Assembly (NCBI GenBank): GCA_028564705.1
Contig: JAPXFQ010002151.1
Location: 1,054,001 to 1,118,000 of the forward strand
Direction: 5' to 3'
DNA from: Apricaphanius iberus
Taxonomy: Eukaryota; Chordata; Actinopteri; Cyprinodontiformes; Aphaniidae
DNA length: 64,000 nucleotides
Under the pieces are notes generated by a model. The model had not been told where the DNA came from. It saw nothing but the letters and a program-made list of their open reading frames with translations, and made no database searches. The stretch's first letter is position 1; the number at the start of each line of letters is the position of its first letter. Made by a program: the position numbers and the translations under genes. Shown one piece after another: positions 51,163 through 62,139 of this stretch.

Positions 51163-51458
51163 TCTACTCATTTTCCACCTCCCCTTGAGTTAAAGAATTG
51201 AGTTTTACCTTTCCCCTGTTCATCCAGCCGTTCTCAGAGTCTGACGACCCCAATTGTGGCTTTAGTTTAGCATGAATCATTGAATCGGATTAGGCTGTTA
51301 ACACCTAATGCTAATTATTAATGGTCTAATCCGATTCAATGATTCATGCTAAACTCAAGCCACAAATGGGGTCGTCAGACTCAGAGAACGGCTGGATGAA
51401 CAGGGGAAAGGTAAAACTCAATTGTTTAAGTTGAGGGGAGGTGGAAAAATAGCAGATG
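51163..51458. mobile_element. Near-perfect inverted repeat, arms of about 130 bp
   Basis: Left arm 51163-51293 and right arm 51326-51458 are inverted copies with only a few mismatches. They share TGAATCATTGAATCGGATTA, CATCCAGCCGTTCTC and TTTTCCACCTCCCC. The spacer is about 32 bases. A possible outer end AGGAACACACCACC after TTAA lies at 51138; the matching right end was not found. Confidence 0.8.
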
Positions 51459-51851
51459 ATTGCGGATGCAATGCAAGAAACTTCCAGAGCACATGTCCTG
51501 ATATTTAATTGATACGTTAATTGAGCAGAGACAAGTGTGGTTGTTGTCAGTGCTGCCCCCTATTGGAGGTTCTAACATGAAACAACACATGCGCAAAGAG
51601 TCCCCAATAAAAAAAATTAATTAGGTCAATTTAACTATTGTAAATAACTGTTGATTTATATTACACAATAAAAATGGTTCATTATCTCACACGACTCTAT
51701 CTGTATTGTTTAAATTGTAAAGGACAATTTAATTTATTTACTGAAGCCAATTGTAAAAAACATATGAATGAACAACAGCAATGTTTAGCTTCTTTCAGTG
51801 AAGGAAGGGGATAGAAAATGTCAAAATTGTCACATGTTGAGGAACTAGGCA

Positions 51852-51925
51852 AGACAAGGAAATTTTATTTGTATAGCACACTACCACACAATGCAATTCA
51901 AGGTGCTTAGGCAAATCAAGGTGCT
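51852..51925 (-). repeat. LINE 3' tail, inverted
   Basis: GAAATTTTATTTGTATAGCA followed by CAATTCAAGGTGCTTAGGC is the inverse of a common CR1/L2-like 3' end. Confidence 0.5.
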
Positions 51926-52719
51926 TGAACTGAACTAAAAAAAATGGCAACACTATCTATATGCAAACAGAGAGAGTGATGAACGGCAAAAAGCTTTTTC
52001 TGTCCTTCTACCAAAAAACATAAACATTAAGTTTTCTCATGTTTACTGAGACTTTTACTGCTACCGTGTGCTTTGGTCAGATCAGACTAAAGATAGGAAT
52101 TTTAGCCATGGCCACTCTTTGTGAGTGTATTATGAAACAAGCTAGGCATACACTCATAAGGCCATTATGTACAGCTTGTTATTAATAGAATGGACCTCAT
52201 TTTTCCCTTTTTTCCAATTATTCCTGGCAGAGAACAAATTATTCTGAGATTTTGGTCCATATTTGACATAATGGTTTCTCACATGTGCTCCAGACTTGTC
52301 TACATTCACATCCATGATGTAAATCTCTCATTTATTTACATCCTAAAGGGTTCTCTCTTCAAGCTATTGATTATGCAGGCCTATGGAGGGCAGTTACAGT
52401 TTTTATGAACTGCTAAAATATATTTCTTAAAATCGCCACCAATTTTCTATAAAACCTTAAATAGAAATCCAGAAATCTTAACAAAATTGACCAAAACCCA
52501 GAACATCAAAATTTCACCTGAAAAGCAGTCATCATGTGCTCAAAACCAAACACTGTGTTCACCCCATACGCAGCTAGTAAAATCTATTCACCACAAAACA
52601 TCCGATAGCCACTGCATCAAATAATTGAAGACACATCATCCAAGGATTATAGAGTTACAAAATGCTAAATTTAGATAAAAAAATTAATATCTATCCATTA
52701 TCTATACAGTCTATCCCAG

Positions 52720-53290
52720 AGGTTCCCTTCCTGAGGTGCAGGTCATGAGGGATTGCAATGGGTCAAAGCAATTCTGTCTCTGCTGATGTTACAAAAATAC
52801 ATTTGTAAATACAGGGGTCCCTCACTCTAACACAGTTCACCTTTCGCAGCCTCACTGTTTTATTGATATATTAATTTTTTGGTACAGTTTTCCATGCTTT
52901 CTTTATAGCGTACCATTGTGCAACAAATGTTCTTTGATTGAAGTCTATTCTCAATCTCCTCCGTGTCGTGCCTCCCATACAGAATGTGTTCGACTTGCCA
53001 AATTTAGCATATCTGTTTATAAGAATCTTCTCATCCAGAATGGAAAAAAGCGGCAACAACTACTCATAACTATGTTCCTCACTCAGAAAAAGACACCTGC
53101 ACAAAGTCCTTCAGTAGAAAAATATGCACCCGAGGGGTGCAAGGACAACCTATAGTGTCTGTTTCATTTGAGCAAATTGAAGTTTTTAATTAAACACTTT
53201 TAAAGTGTGTATGATGTTGGGGGGTCCCTGCTTCTCTTGGACTTAGGCAAGGAGTCCTCAAGGAAAAAAGGTTGGGAACCACTGGTATAT
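52720..53290. mobile_element. Composite DNA-transposon remnant
   Basis: The outer ends CCCAGAGGTTCCC (52727) and GGTTGGGAACCACTGGT (53269) face each other as in hAT-type elements. Inside, from about 52812, GGGGTCCCTCACTCTAACAC begins another repeat, and 52916-53155 is an open frame resembling a repeat-encoded fragment. Internal boundaries are uncertain. Confidence 0.5.
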
Positions 53291-53570
53291 CCTATGCAGG
53301 GTTGTGGGGGGACTGGTACCTATCTCCTGTACTCATCGGGCAAGAGACGAGGTACACCCTGGACAGTTCAGCAGTCCATTGTAGGGCAATACACATCACC
53401 TAACCTGGAGTCATGTTTTTAAACTGGGAGGAAGTCAGAGTATCTGGAAGAAATCCACAGATGCACAGAGAGAACATGCAAACTCCATGCAGCAAGACCT
53501 CAGGCCAGGATACGAACCCAGGAACTTTATGCTGCAAGATAACAATGCAACCAACTGTGTCACTGTACAG
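53290..53570 (-). mobile_element. SINE copy C, with tRNA-like head
   Basis: On the minus strand the head carries a B-box-like GGTTCGTATCC (about 53520-53510). It is followed by CATGGAGTTTGCATGTTCTC, the TCCTCCCAGTTTAAAAACATG block and CTGGACAGTTCAGCAGTCC in inverse order. This is the fullest copy of the family. Confidence 0.75.
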
Positions 53571-53574
53571 GCCT

Positions 53575-54897
53575 CAATAATAAATAAAACAAACTACACT
53601 CTTCTATAATTCATAAATTTATAAAAGTGTAATATAGTTGGCTGAATTTCATCAGTAATGACTGTTCTTGGTCTTCCTCAACCCCTTTGTCCTCGTCCGC
53701 CACCGCTCACACAGATTCTTCCTACTCTTCCTCTTTGTTTGCGTCTATCCGTTATAGATGCATATGTACCACCTTTTAACTCTGACCTGACATTCTGCCA
53801 TATTGGTCCGATCAAATCCCCAGATACATATGTGTTGAATGTTAAATTGCTGTCAAAAAGATGCCACTCAGAATTTGGATTAAAGAATGGAGTTTAGAGT
53901 TTTAGCAATTCAGAAAAAAACTGCAATTCTGATGAGAGAAATGCACCAAAGCAATTATGAAAAACTGAAATGCAAATTTCTGTTTCTTTTACCTAAATTG
54001 TTCTGTCCTCTTAAGGTTTTCTTTCACTCATTTCCCCTTGGGAGTTTATGTCTACCTTTTTAATTAAGTACAGTAACCGTTATGTAAATCCAGTCCTCCC
54101 AATGTAAAAGACTTGCAGAAGTTGCTTGTATATTCAATTTGGACAAAAGCATCTCCTTCTATTGGAAATTGTGTTTTTGGCAAAAGATCTTATTGGATCG
54201 GACAGCAGCTGCCACGAAGGTCTGACAGTGTGACAGCGTAACATGTATATGGGCTTTTCAGGCAGATGTCAGACATACAGAGGGGTTCCCTAGGAGGACA
54301 CAGAGCTTTAACAGGATTGGAAATGGTACTGGGCGTCTGCACAAGAAAGCAGGGGATGAGAGTCAAAAGTGTCAATGAGGAGGGGTTTTCAAGGCAGAGA
54401 GTATTGTCTTTTAGCAACAAAGTTGTCCAAGAATACAATTTTCTATGCTGCAACAGCTTGAGAAGATGGATAAGAAGGATGAATTAAATTTAGAAGAAAA
54501 GCATAGAGCTTAGTGAATGAATAAGCTGTTTGAACACGTCATCAAACGCTGCTGGCACAGCAGGGAGCCTCGGGATACACCCGTCTCAGAGATGGCTGGT
54601 GGTGTGGGTGTGTGTATAGTTTTGCATTGGTCAAATAAACCATCCATCTTCGTGCAGAGGCAAGCAGTGGATGTGAGTCATGGGGGGCTTATAGCACTCT
54701 TTCTGCTCCATATTTACACCTCTTTCAAATACACAGGCCGATAGACCGACTGTGCTGGGCAGAGGTTCTTTGATGCTCGTCGATACCGCTGCATGATGAT
54801 GTCACACGGCAGAGAGCAAAAGAGGGAGGCATGATCAAAGGAGAAAGGGAGGGATGAGGACACAACAGAGGATATCCAAGACAACAACGGGACAAAG
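53575..54897. other. Intergenic, upstream of a candidate first exon
   Basis: No gene seen. The part from about 54750 to 54897 is purine-rich and less AT-rich than its surroundings, and could be a promoter or 5' UTR for the exon at 54898. Confidence 0.35.
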
Positions 54898-55074
54898 ATG
54901 GCGACTACTTCTGCAGTGGGGCGTCCACTGGCGTTCACTCTTCCCAATCATCAGGAGGATTCAAGCAAACGTGGCGAGCTTATTCCCCTTTCTTATTCCA
55001 ACAAGATGACCGCCGGCGTTAGATGTTGGAACCAGCACGCCAACATCAGCCATCACTGCCGCCGGGCTAGCAAG
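54898..55074 (+). CDS. Candidate first coding exon, unknown gene
   Basis: A 59-codon frame opens with a favourable start context (ACAAAGATGGCG) and closes at a consensus donor (GCTAGCAAG then GTAAGC) in phase 0. The translation begins MATTSAVGRPLAF and ends ANISHHCRRASK. No domain, signal peptide or membrane segment is visible and I do not recognise the protein. Composition is clearly less AT-rich than the neighbourhood. It is compatible in phase with the exon at 60840. It could instead be 5' UTR of another transcript, or chance. Confidence 0.35.
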
Positions 55075-57190
55075 GTAAGCTCTCCGTCTTCCTCAGCCTT
55101 CTCTCCGCTGCCGTTAAACCTTCAACTCGCAACGCCCTAATGTCTGGTTGTCCTCATTCCGGGTCCATGCATTTAACCATGCATTGCCATTCTTTTTGAT
55201 ATCACATTTTCTACCCATTTTCCATTCTTTTTTTCCAGGCCTTTCATCATGGTGTTTTTTTTCTTCTTTTTTTGCTGTTAATATAGGCCTCTCCTTTCCA
55301 TCAAAGGCAGCACATCAATTGCCTTGACTCCCAAGTGTATGTGTGAGGGTGAAAGGAAGAAAGGGAGAGAGGGTGGGAAGAAAAAAATGAATAACACTAT
55401 GTATCGAAGATCAAGGAATGCTTTCAAGGCTGTTTTTGGCCTTGGTTTGGATTTTCTCTCCATCGCTTTCTTATCGCCTTTTTTCCTCTGCCGACCAAGG
55501 GAAAAGATGCCGTCTCCAAAACTCTCCTACAATTCCAGTAAATCTTCTGCAGACCAGAGCGCACATGTGCTAAAAGATGACATTAGATGCTTTTGTGATT
55601 AAATGAAAACATAGAAGACTTATCGTTTCAGGGTTTTCAATGAGAATATTGGGTTGCTTGCAGACTATTGGGCCAGAGCTTTACACCAAAGATGACAATA
55701 CGTGAAACAATATTTGAATAAGCAGCAGGAGGGCACCAAGCTAATCCACTGTGGCTAATCCAGTATTGGTGCAGGCCATATTGGTTAGCTGGAGTATTCA
55801 GCCCTATCACAATACACATCAGCAGGACGCCATGGTGGATATGCTGACACTCTAACTAGAGGCATGGTAAGGAAAGACGAGCAGATGGATAGATGGATGG
55901 GAGAATAAATAGACACGAAGATGTAAAGTTTGAATGTTTTTCGTATAATTTTAGTCCACTTGTACAGCTTAATTAGAGAATTCAGGAAGTAGAAATGAAG
56001 ACAAGAGAATTATTTAGAAGAGAAACTAGAGTACATGAGCTTCAACTCATGTATATATATTAAAGGATCAAGACAAGGCAAATGAAAATATCAATACCAT
56101 CCTACACAAACCTTATTTTTACTGAACACATTAGGTCCCATGTAAACCTATATATTTCCTCTATTTTAAAGGTTTTACAGCAACCAAATAATAAACATGT
56201 CTCCAATTAATGACTATTAAATAACAGGAATCTGTTTCCATTTAAACAAGAATATAATGAAGATTTCATTCACCCTGAGCATCTAAATGGGTCTTTGTGC
56301 AGAGAGGCCCCCAAAGAGATAAGCCTGTTTCTGACAGGTCTTCGTACAGACGCTTAAATCTGCTGTGGCAGCTGGAACAAAGACACCTCGAATTGGACCA
56401 GCAGACTAAAAAAGAAAGAAAAAGAAAAAACTGTCTCTGTATTTTAAGGGGGCCGTCACAGTTTAAGATTAAATGATCTAAATGTTTCTTCTCTAAAAAT
56501 AGCTATTCACACTGCTCCTTTAGGAGTAGCTCAAGAGAGACTGGATTACAGAAGCTGTCTCATTAATCTCTCGTGTGGCGCTATGGTTTCACTGTCACCA
56601 CTCAGAAAAGCACGATTGTCGCTTGTTTTTTAGTTCAACTTACACCATGTGCAACATCGTATAAACAACAAACGAGGAAGACAAGGTTATACTGATGAAC
56701 ACCTGTTTTCATATTACTTTCAAATTACAAATTATTGAAGTATGCCATCTGCAAGAAAGCAAAAATTTATTTTTCCTGCATAATTTTGTAGAGTAACGAG
56801 ATTCAAACCCATAAATCCACCAGTCTAACCTGTTTGTTAAAAGTGTTTTCATATTGCTTCTTATTTTCCATTTTCAACACTGCAATGATGACATATAGCA
56901 GTCAGGCATAACATTATGACACCTAACCGGAAGTAACACTAAATACGGTAACCTCTCATATTATTTATTAAACATCAGCGCACTACTGCTATTACAAAAA
57001 TTGATTTAATATAGTATGGAAACATTAAAAATAAAAATTGTTTCATTAGATAAGGTGAAAGTATTTGACAAGGCTAATTGAAAAGATTGGAATGTTTGTA
57101 TAATTGTATTAAAATGCCTTGAGATGATATGTGTTGTGAATTGGCACTATACAAATAAATTTAACTGAATCAAACTGAATTCAATTGCAT
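55075..57190. other. Intron-like or intergenic DNA, no element resolved
   Basis: Pyrimidine-rich just after 55074, then AT-rich. A LINE 3' tail lies at about 57040-57195 (AATGCCTTGAGATGATATGT, then TACAAATAAA). Nothing else was recognised. Confidence 0.4.
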
Positions 57191-57763
57191 TGAATAATTC
57201 TATTTGCTACCCTATATAAAGGGTTGGACTACCTAAAATCATTAAAACAAGGATTTTAAATAGAGAAATGTTGGACCTCTGAAAGGTACAATCGTGCCTA
57301 TGTACTTGGTTTGGGCCCCTTTTTGCATCAAGTACTTCCTCAAGCAGTGTGGCATGGATGCTATCAGTCTGTGGCCCTGCTGAGGTGTTATGAAAAAACA
57401 GGTCTGTCACGTTTGTCTTGGCAATGCCCCATAGATTTTCTCAGGGGTTGCGTTAGGTAAGTTTGCTGGCCAATCAAGCAAAGTCATCCCATGGTCATTG
57501 AACTAGGTTTTGGTACTTTTTGGCAGCTTCCCAAGTTCTGCTGGAACAGGAAGTCAGCATTCTCCATAAAGTGTTTTTGGAGAAGGAAGAACGAAGAGCT
57601 CCAAAATGTCCTGGTAGATGGCTGTGTTCAGGCTTGACTTATTAATGTACAGTGGACAACACCAGCAGTTGACATGGGTCCCCAAATCACACAGACTGTG
57701 GAATCTTCATACTGGAATTGGAAGTTTGATTGTGTGCCGCTCCATTCTTCCTCTAGACTCTGG

Positions 57764-58466
57764 TACTGAGCCCCGCAGGGGACATGGTGGAGAAAATATT
57801 TTAAGGTGAGAAAAAAATAAAATAAATGGATTTTGCGAGATCTTGAGAAACTTTTGCGTTATCTCGAGAAAGTTTTGCGTTATCTCGAGAAAGTTTTGCG
57901 TTATCTTGAGAAAATCCGACTCCTTCAACACCAGCCATACGTCCTTTTTTCTCACACATTGTCAATTTTCTCTGCATTTTGCACACATCCAACGATAGCC
58001 ATGTAATTGTCCAGAGTATTGCAACTGGTGGCTAATGAACTCAATCAGATCCACTAGTTCAGAAGCTGTTTACGACGCGACAGTGCTTTTGTGCGCAAAA
58101 TCCTGTGCGCAATGTCTTTTACTTAAATGAAAACCACGTCTAGAGCTAAGCACTGACTTTATGTCCTGATATTTGAGGCCAATCTCAAAATAAAACTCTA
58201 TTAAGATCTCCCGTCTGTGAGTGTCTTCCATCATAGCAGTGCACAAGGCTGCAGCAAACTGAGTCGGTAACACTGTAAATGCAGGAATGGCTTTTCGAAA
58301 CATTCTCGAGATATCGCAAAAGTTTCTCAAGATAACGCAAACATTTCTCAAGATAACACAAAACTTTCTAAAGATAACGCAAAAGAATCTCAAGATCTCG
58401 CAAAATACTTTTTTTTTTTCTCACCTTAAAATATTTTCTCCACCATGTCCCCTGCGGGGCTCAGTA
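57764..58466. mobile_element. 703-bp element with long TIRs and 6-bp duplication (IS3EU-like?)
   Basis: Terminal inverted repeats of about 55 bp (TACTGAGCCCCGCAGGGGAC at the left end and its inverse on the right) are almost identical. Both sides carry the 6-bp repeat CTCTGG (57758-57763 and 58467-58472). Just inside lie tandem copies of a 21-23-base unit with GTTTTGCGTTATCTCGAGAA on the left and inverse copies on the right. The TAC...GTA ends and 6-bp duplication fit the IS3EU superfamily as I recall it. The centre encodes a transposase remnant on the minus strand. Confidence 0.85.
57930..58260 (-). pseudogene. Integrase-type transposase N-terminal fragment
   Basis: On the minus strand from about 58235: MEDTHRREILIEFYFEIG, then LKYQDIKSVLSSRRGFHLS. 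After a frame change near 58085 comes LVDLIEFISHQLQYSGQLHG, then YRWMCAKCREN and a piece like VRKKDVWLVLKE. This order matches the helix-turn-helix and pre-catalytic part of integrase-core proteins common in teleost genomes. The catalytic domain is absent. Confidence 0.65.
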
Positions 58467-59434
58467 CTCTGGGACCTTGGTTTCAAAATGAGATGCAAAA
58501 TTTCCTCTAATCAGAAAAGAGGACTTTGGACAACTGAGCTGAGTTATTCAGGAGTAACTTGAAAAGAGGAATATGACATTTAAAGCCCCTGTCCAAGATC
58601 AATCTGTGGTGGTTCTTGATGGCCTAGAGCCTAGTTTATACTTCTCAGTCAGAGACCTGCACCCAGACGCAGATGTATCGACGTAGACGTTTTCCGCTTA
58701 TAGTTCTCCGCTGGTTTTTCGGTGTTGAAAAGCAATTCCACACCAGGACAGGAGGGGGTGCTGACTTTTTATGGCAGTCTGCCTACCATTGCAGTGTTGT
58801 TTCTGGTTGACTAGATTGTATTTTCTACAGCTTGTGAATGCATCCCCCTTCAAGGAGCAATAGACGTCAGAAAGTAAGTTTTGATTGAGCTGGAAAGCTT
58901 TTTCTAGTAAAAGGCCTTCCAGCACCATAAAAGGTCAGCATTTCCTTGCTGTCCTGGTGGGAATTTTTTTGCTTTGAATGACGTTTTACTGTCAATCCTC
59001 TCCAGGCTATGATCATCTTTGCTGCTTGTGCACCTTTTTCTTCCACACGTTTTCCTTCCACATAACTTTTCATGAATTTGCGTCGATACAGGTATTTACA
59101 GATAAAAAAAATTCTGCATAAATGACAGGATTGTGATCCCTGCTGAACCAGACTGAGAGACCCCTTTAAGGCTAAGGAAGCTTTTGCACATGTTTTGGAT
59201 TAATTAGCTGATTAGAGAGGGTCACTTTGAGCCTAAAATATTGAACCTTTTTCACAACATTCTAAATTTCTGAGATTTTGAATTTGTGGTTTTCATAAGC
59301 AGTCAGCCATAATCATTAAAATTATAACAAATAAAGGCTTGAAATATCTTACGTTGCATGTAATGAGTCAGAATTATATATTTGCTTAACCTTTTAAGTT
59401 GTATTACTGAAATATTCAAATGTGTTAATTGAAA

Positions 59435-59524
59435 TACATACATACATACATACATACATACATACATACATACATACATACATACATACATACATACAAA
59501 CATACATACATACATACATACATG
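59435..59524. repeat. (CATA)n microsatellite
   Basis: About 22 nearly perfect tetranucleotide units, one interrupted by an A (ACAAACATA). Confidence 0.95.
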
Positions 59525-60125
59525 TGAGATGAGTGTGCTGGTACCCCCTTGTGTGATGACCTTTCTTTAAGTCCAGGTTCTACAATGCTCTCACTTACAG
59601 TCACATACACATATACAGTGCAGGTTCATTATAGATTCATAAGTAGCAACATGGCCCCCAACCCCTCCTCACCAAGACATCGTAAAGGTCAAGTTCATCT
59701 TTGTCAGTACTCTCTCTTTGTCTCCTTTTCTCTCTCCTCATTGTCTTTTGGGGGACTACAGCAGAACAACACCAGCCTGTTTGTAGAGGAAGCTGTCAAT
59801 GCAGATATATGTTATTTATGGCTTTATGTAATTTGAATACATTTTCATAATATGGTGTATTTTGGGTGTAACATCTGCCCACCACTCACCAAGATTTATA
59901 TGAAAACCTGGTAATTTAATTCCTGGCTCCTGAAAGCTTTGGCTAAATGAGTCAAAAAGAGTCAGGTAAACGTGAAGTGAATGTTCCGCAACAACATAAG
60001 TAGCATTTAATAATGACATATCAGAAACCTTAATACCTATGCATTGCTCTGTAGAAATATTTTTAGATATTAATTGTAGGACTGTAAGATTGACTGAAGG
60101 ATTGTAAGACTGTAGATAATGTAGA

Positions 60126-60237
60126 TAATAGTGAGACAGACCAAAAATTAATTACGTAAAAAATTAGCCGTTTGGAAAGGATCCACTTATCTGTCCGTCC
60201 GTCCGTCCGTCTGTCCGTCCGTCCGTCCGTCTGTCTG

Positions 60238-60315
<78 letters not shown>
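60126..60315 (+). repeat. Repeat 3' end with compound GTCC/GTCT/ATCT microsatellite
   Basis: AGTGAGACAGACCAAAAATT and CCGTTTGGAAAGGATCCACT match the unit at 15522. They are followed by (GTCC)n mixed with GTCT (60192-60240), then about 18 units of ATCT (60241-60315). Confidence 0.85.
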
Positions 60316-60664
60316 ACAGATGGATAAATACATTTCTAAAAAAATTGACACAATATGCCTAGCTGTTAGTGTGTTCTGGAGAAGGCTAAAAGCAAAGAAA
60401 ATCTCCATTATGTGCTATTACTTATATAAAATAAATAAATGGGTAAATCAAGCCAGTGTTACCAGAAATGCAAGCCCAATCCTCTGAGTAACCTTAATAT
60501 AATATGTAATGAAATAATGTAATGTTCTGTATTTGTGAGGCACAAGGTTTTGTAAAATGTGCCTATTATTTTACTGGCTTGGGTTTTGCAACTCACAGCC
60601 ACAGTTTAATTGAGAGGATATTCAGGTATGAATTTTCAAATTGAGTAAATGATTGGTGCTTTAT

Positions 60665-60785
60665 ACATAAGTCCATCAATTGTCTATACTCTTTTGTTCA
60701 TAGGGTCATGGGGTGAATGGTGCTTATCCTAAAACTTTCTTACTGCAAAGTAACAGATCTAACAACTGCTCCACCATGCAGCCTG
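60665..60785 (-). mobile_element. SINE copy D, internally deleted
   Basis: Tail block GTCCATCAATTGTCTATAC and head block CTAACAACTGCTCCACCATG, with most of the middle lost. Same family as copies A to C. Confidence 0.5.
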
Positions 60786-60839
60786 CTATAAACGTGTTCA
60801 AAATGTTCTACTTATTATCTCTTTTATTATAATTTTCAG

Positions 60840-60963
60840 ACACAGGTGGTTGTGGATGAATATTCTCACAGGGATTGGTCAAAGATGTGGACGGGTGTGG
60901 GAACTTCACCTGAGCCACCAGAATTCCTCTTCATGGGAACATTGGCCTCTGACATGAGACACG
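60840..60963 (+). CDS. Candidate internal exon, unknown gene
   Basis: A 124-base block has a strong pyrimidine tract and acceptor (TTATAATTTTCAG) and a consensus donor (ACACG then GTAAGC). Of the three plus frames, the phase-0 frame is open throughout; one other closes only at the very end. It reads TQVVVDEYSHRDWSKMW, then TGVGTSPEPPEFLFMG, then TLASDMRH, ending in phase 1. Phase matches the end of the exon at 54898. I do not recognise the family. Confidence 0.45.
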
Positions 60964-62130
60964 GTAAGCTACCAAGTATCTGCGATCAATAACCCCAGAG
61001 TGTTATGTTTTGATCACAGTAATCACGGCCTTATTGTTGAGATTTTTTTTTTCTTTTCTCATATATATGTATTCTATACATATTGACATCACATCAGTCA
61101 ATATAAACATCAAAGTACAATCTGAGGATCAAATAGCAATATATGTTTGTTTCTAAGAGCTTTCAAAAGATAAAAAAAACATTTAAATTCAAAATGAATC
61201 TTTTGGTTTTAGTTTTAAAAAATCTAACTTCTAAAGTTAGATTTAATTCAAGGATTTTGCAACTAAATGCACAACAACAGTCTGCTTTGAAAAGTATTCA
61301 TACCCTTTGAAGTGTTTTAGTTTTATCCCAGTCAAGGTTGTATATGGAACATGAGCATGATAGCGACATTTAGTTTATCTAGGTTGTAGTTACAACAACA
61401 AAAACATAATTCCAGCTGTTGGGTTACCTGGTTCACAGTCAATACGCCCAGTGACCAATCTTAACCATGTCCAGTGAGGAATATATTTTAGAGGAATTTA
61501 ACGGACCTCTAATGTTAGCAAACTTAGCAAGTGACAGGGGTCGGAGAGAAATTGAAGTTAAATGAGCTCTGCAGTGGAAGATAGATTAAAGTTTTGCAGT
61601 GGGAGACCAGGAAGATACTCTGGTTGACCGTTTGTCTGTTCTCCTCTCAGCTTCTCAGACATTCTCCCAGCTCTGTCTCCTGATCACACAGCTTTCTCTC
61701 CTGGTCTCAAAAGGCCCTACCACTGCAGTCTCTCTTCATTTGGTCAAACTTCATTAGCATCTTAAAAGAACAGGGTGTATACAAAGGAACATATGGTTGA
61801 AACCAAATGACATTTAAAAAGTACATTTTGAACTATGTGATAAAGGAAAGACATCCTAAGAAAATAATAATACAACATTATTATTTTTCCCTAACAGCTA
61901 CATTACCGATCCAGGAGGAAAGTTGCCTTTACTGCGTTGGTTTGATGCCGTGGAAATGTTTTATGTGGGTCCATTTGGTGTAGGGTTCACCTAAAACTAC
62001 TGTAGTTTCTGTTCTTCTGCGGTCACTCCAGTCCTGAGATGGATAAAAATATCTCCGGGGGTCTGAAGCAACTGCTTGACTTGCTGACTCCAACATTTTT
62101 CCCAGTGTGAGCCGAGCTGCGCCGAACACA
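60964..62130. other. Intron-like or intergenic DNA with an old Tc1-like end
   Basis: Around 61280-61320 the sequence TTTGAAAAGTATTCATACCC resembles a Tc1-like terminus. A 12-base hairpin (AATCTAACTT and AAGTTAGATT) lies at about 61220-61245. No gene was found. Confidence 0.4.
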
Positions 62131-62139
62131 TAGTTGGAT

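Larger units (their letters stand above)
57200..59390 (-). pseudogene. Tc1-like transposon, interrupted by a younger element
   Basis: On the minus strand the transposase C terminus is readable at about 57500-57310 (LASKLT, then a broken ENLWGIA, then ATLLEEVLDAKRGPN). The host sequence resumes after the insertion at 58473 with GACCTTGGTTTCAAAATGAG. Regulatory and N-terminal parts continue to about 59060. The outer end near 59110-59390 carries TAATTAGCTGATTAGAG and TCTGAGATTTTGAATTTG. Stops and shifts are common. It is the same family as 32385-32880 and 3440-3590. Confidence 0.8.

Noticed and set aside
58070..58393. A 107-codon minus-strand frame as a host gene
   Set aside because: Its first part is translated subterminal repeat and the rest is a broken transposase fragment within a mobile element.
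57764..58440. CRISPR-like array of 21-23-base repeats
   Set aside because: The units are adjacent without unique spacers, lie in inverse orientation at the two ends of a transposon, and the genome is eukaryotic.
59303..59610. Open frames coding repeated MYVC
   Set aside because: Translation of the (CATA)n microsatellite only.
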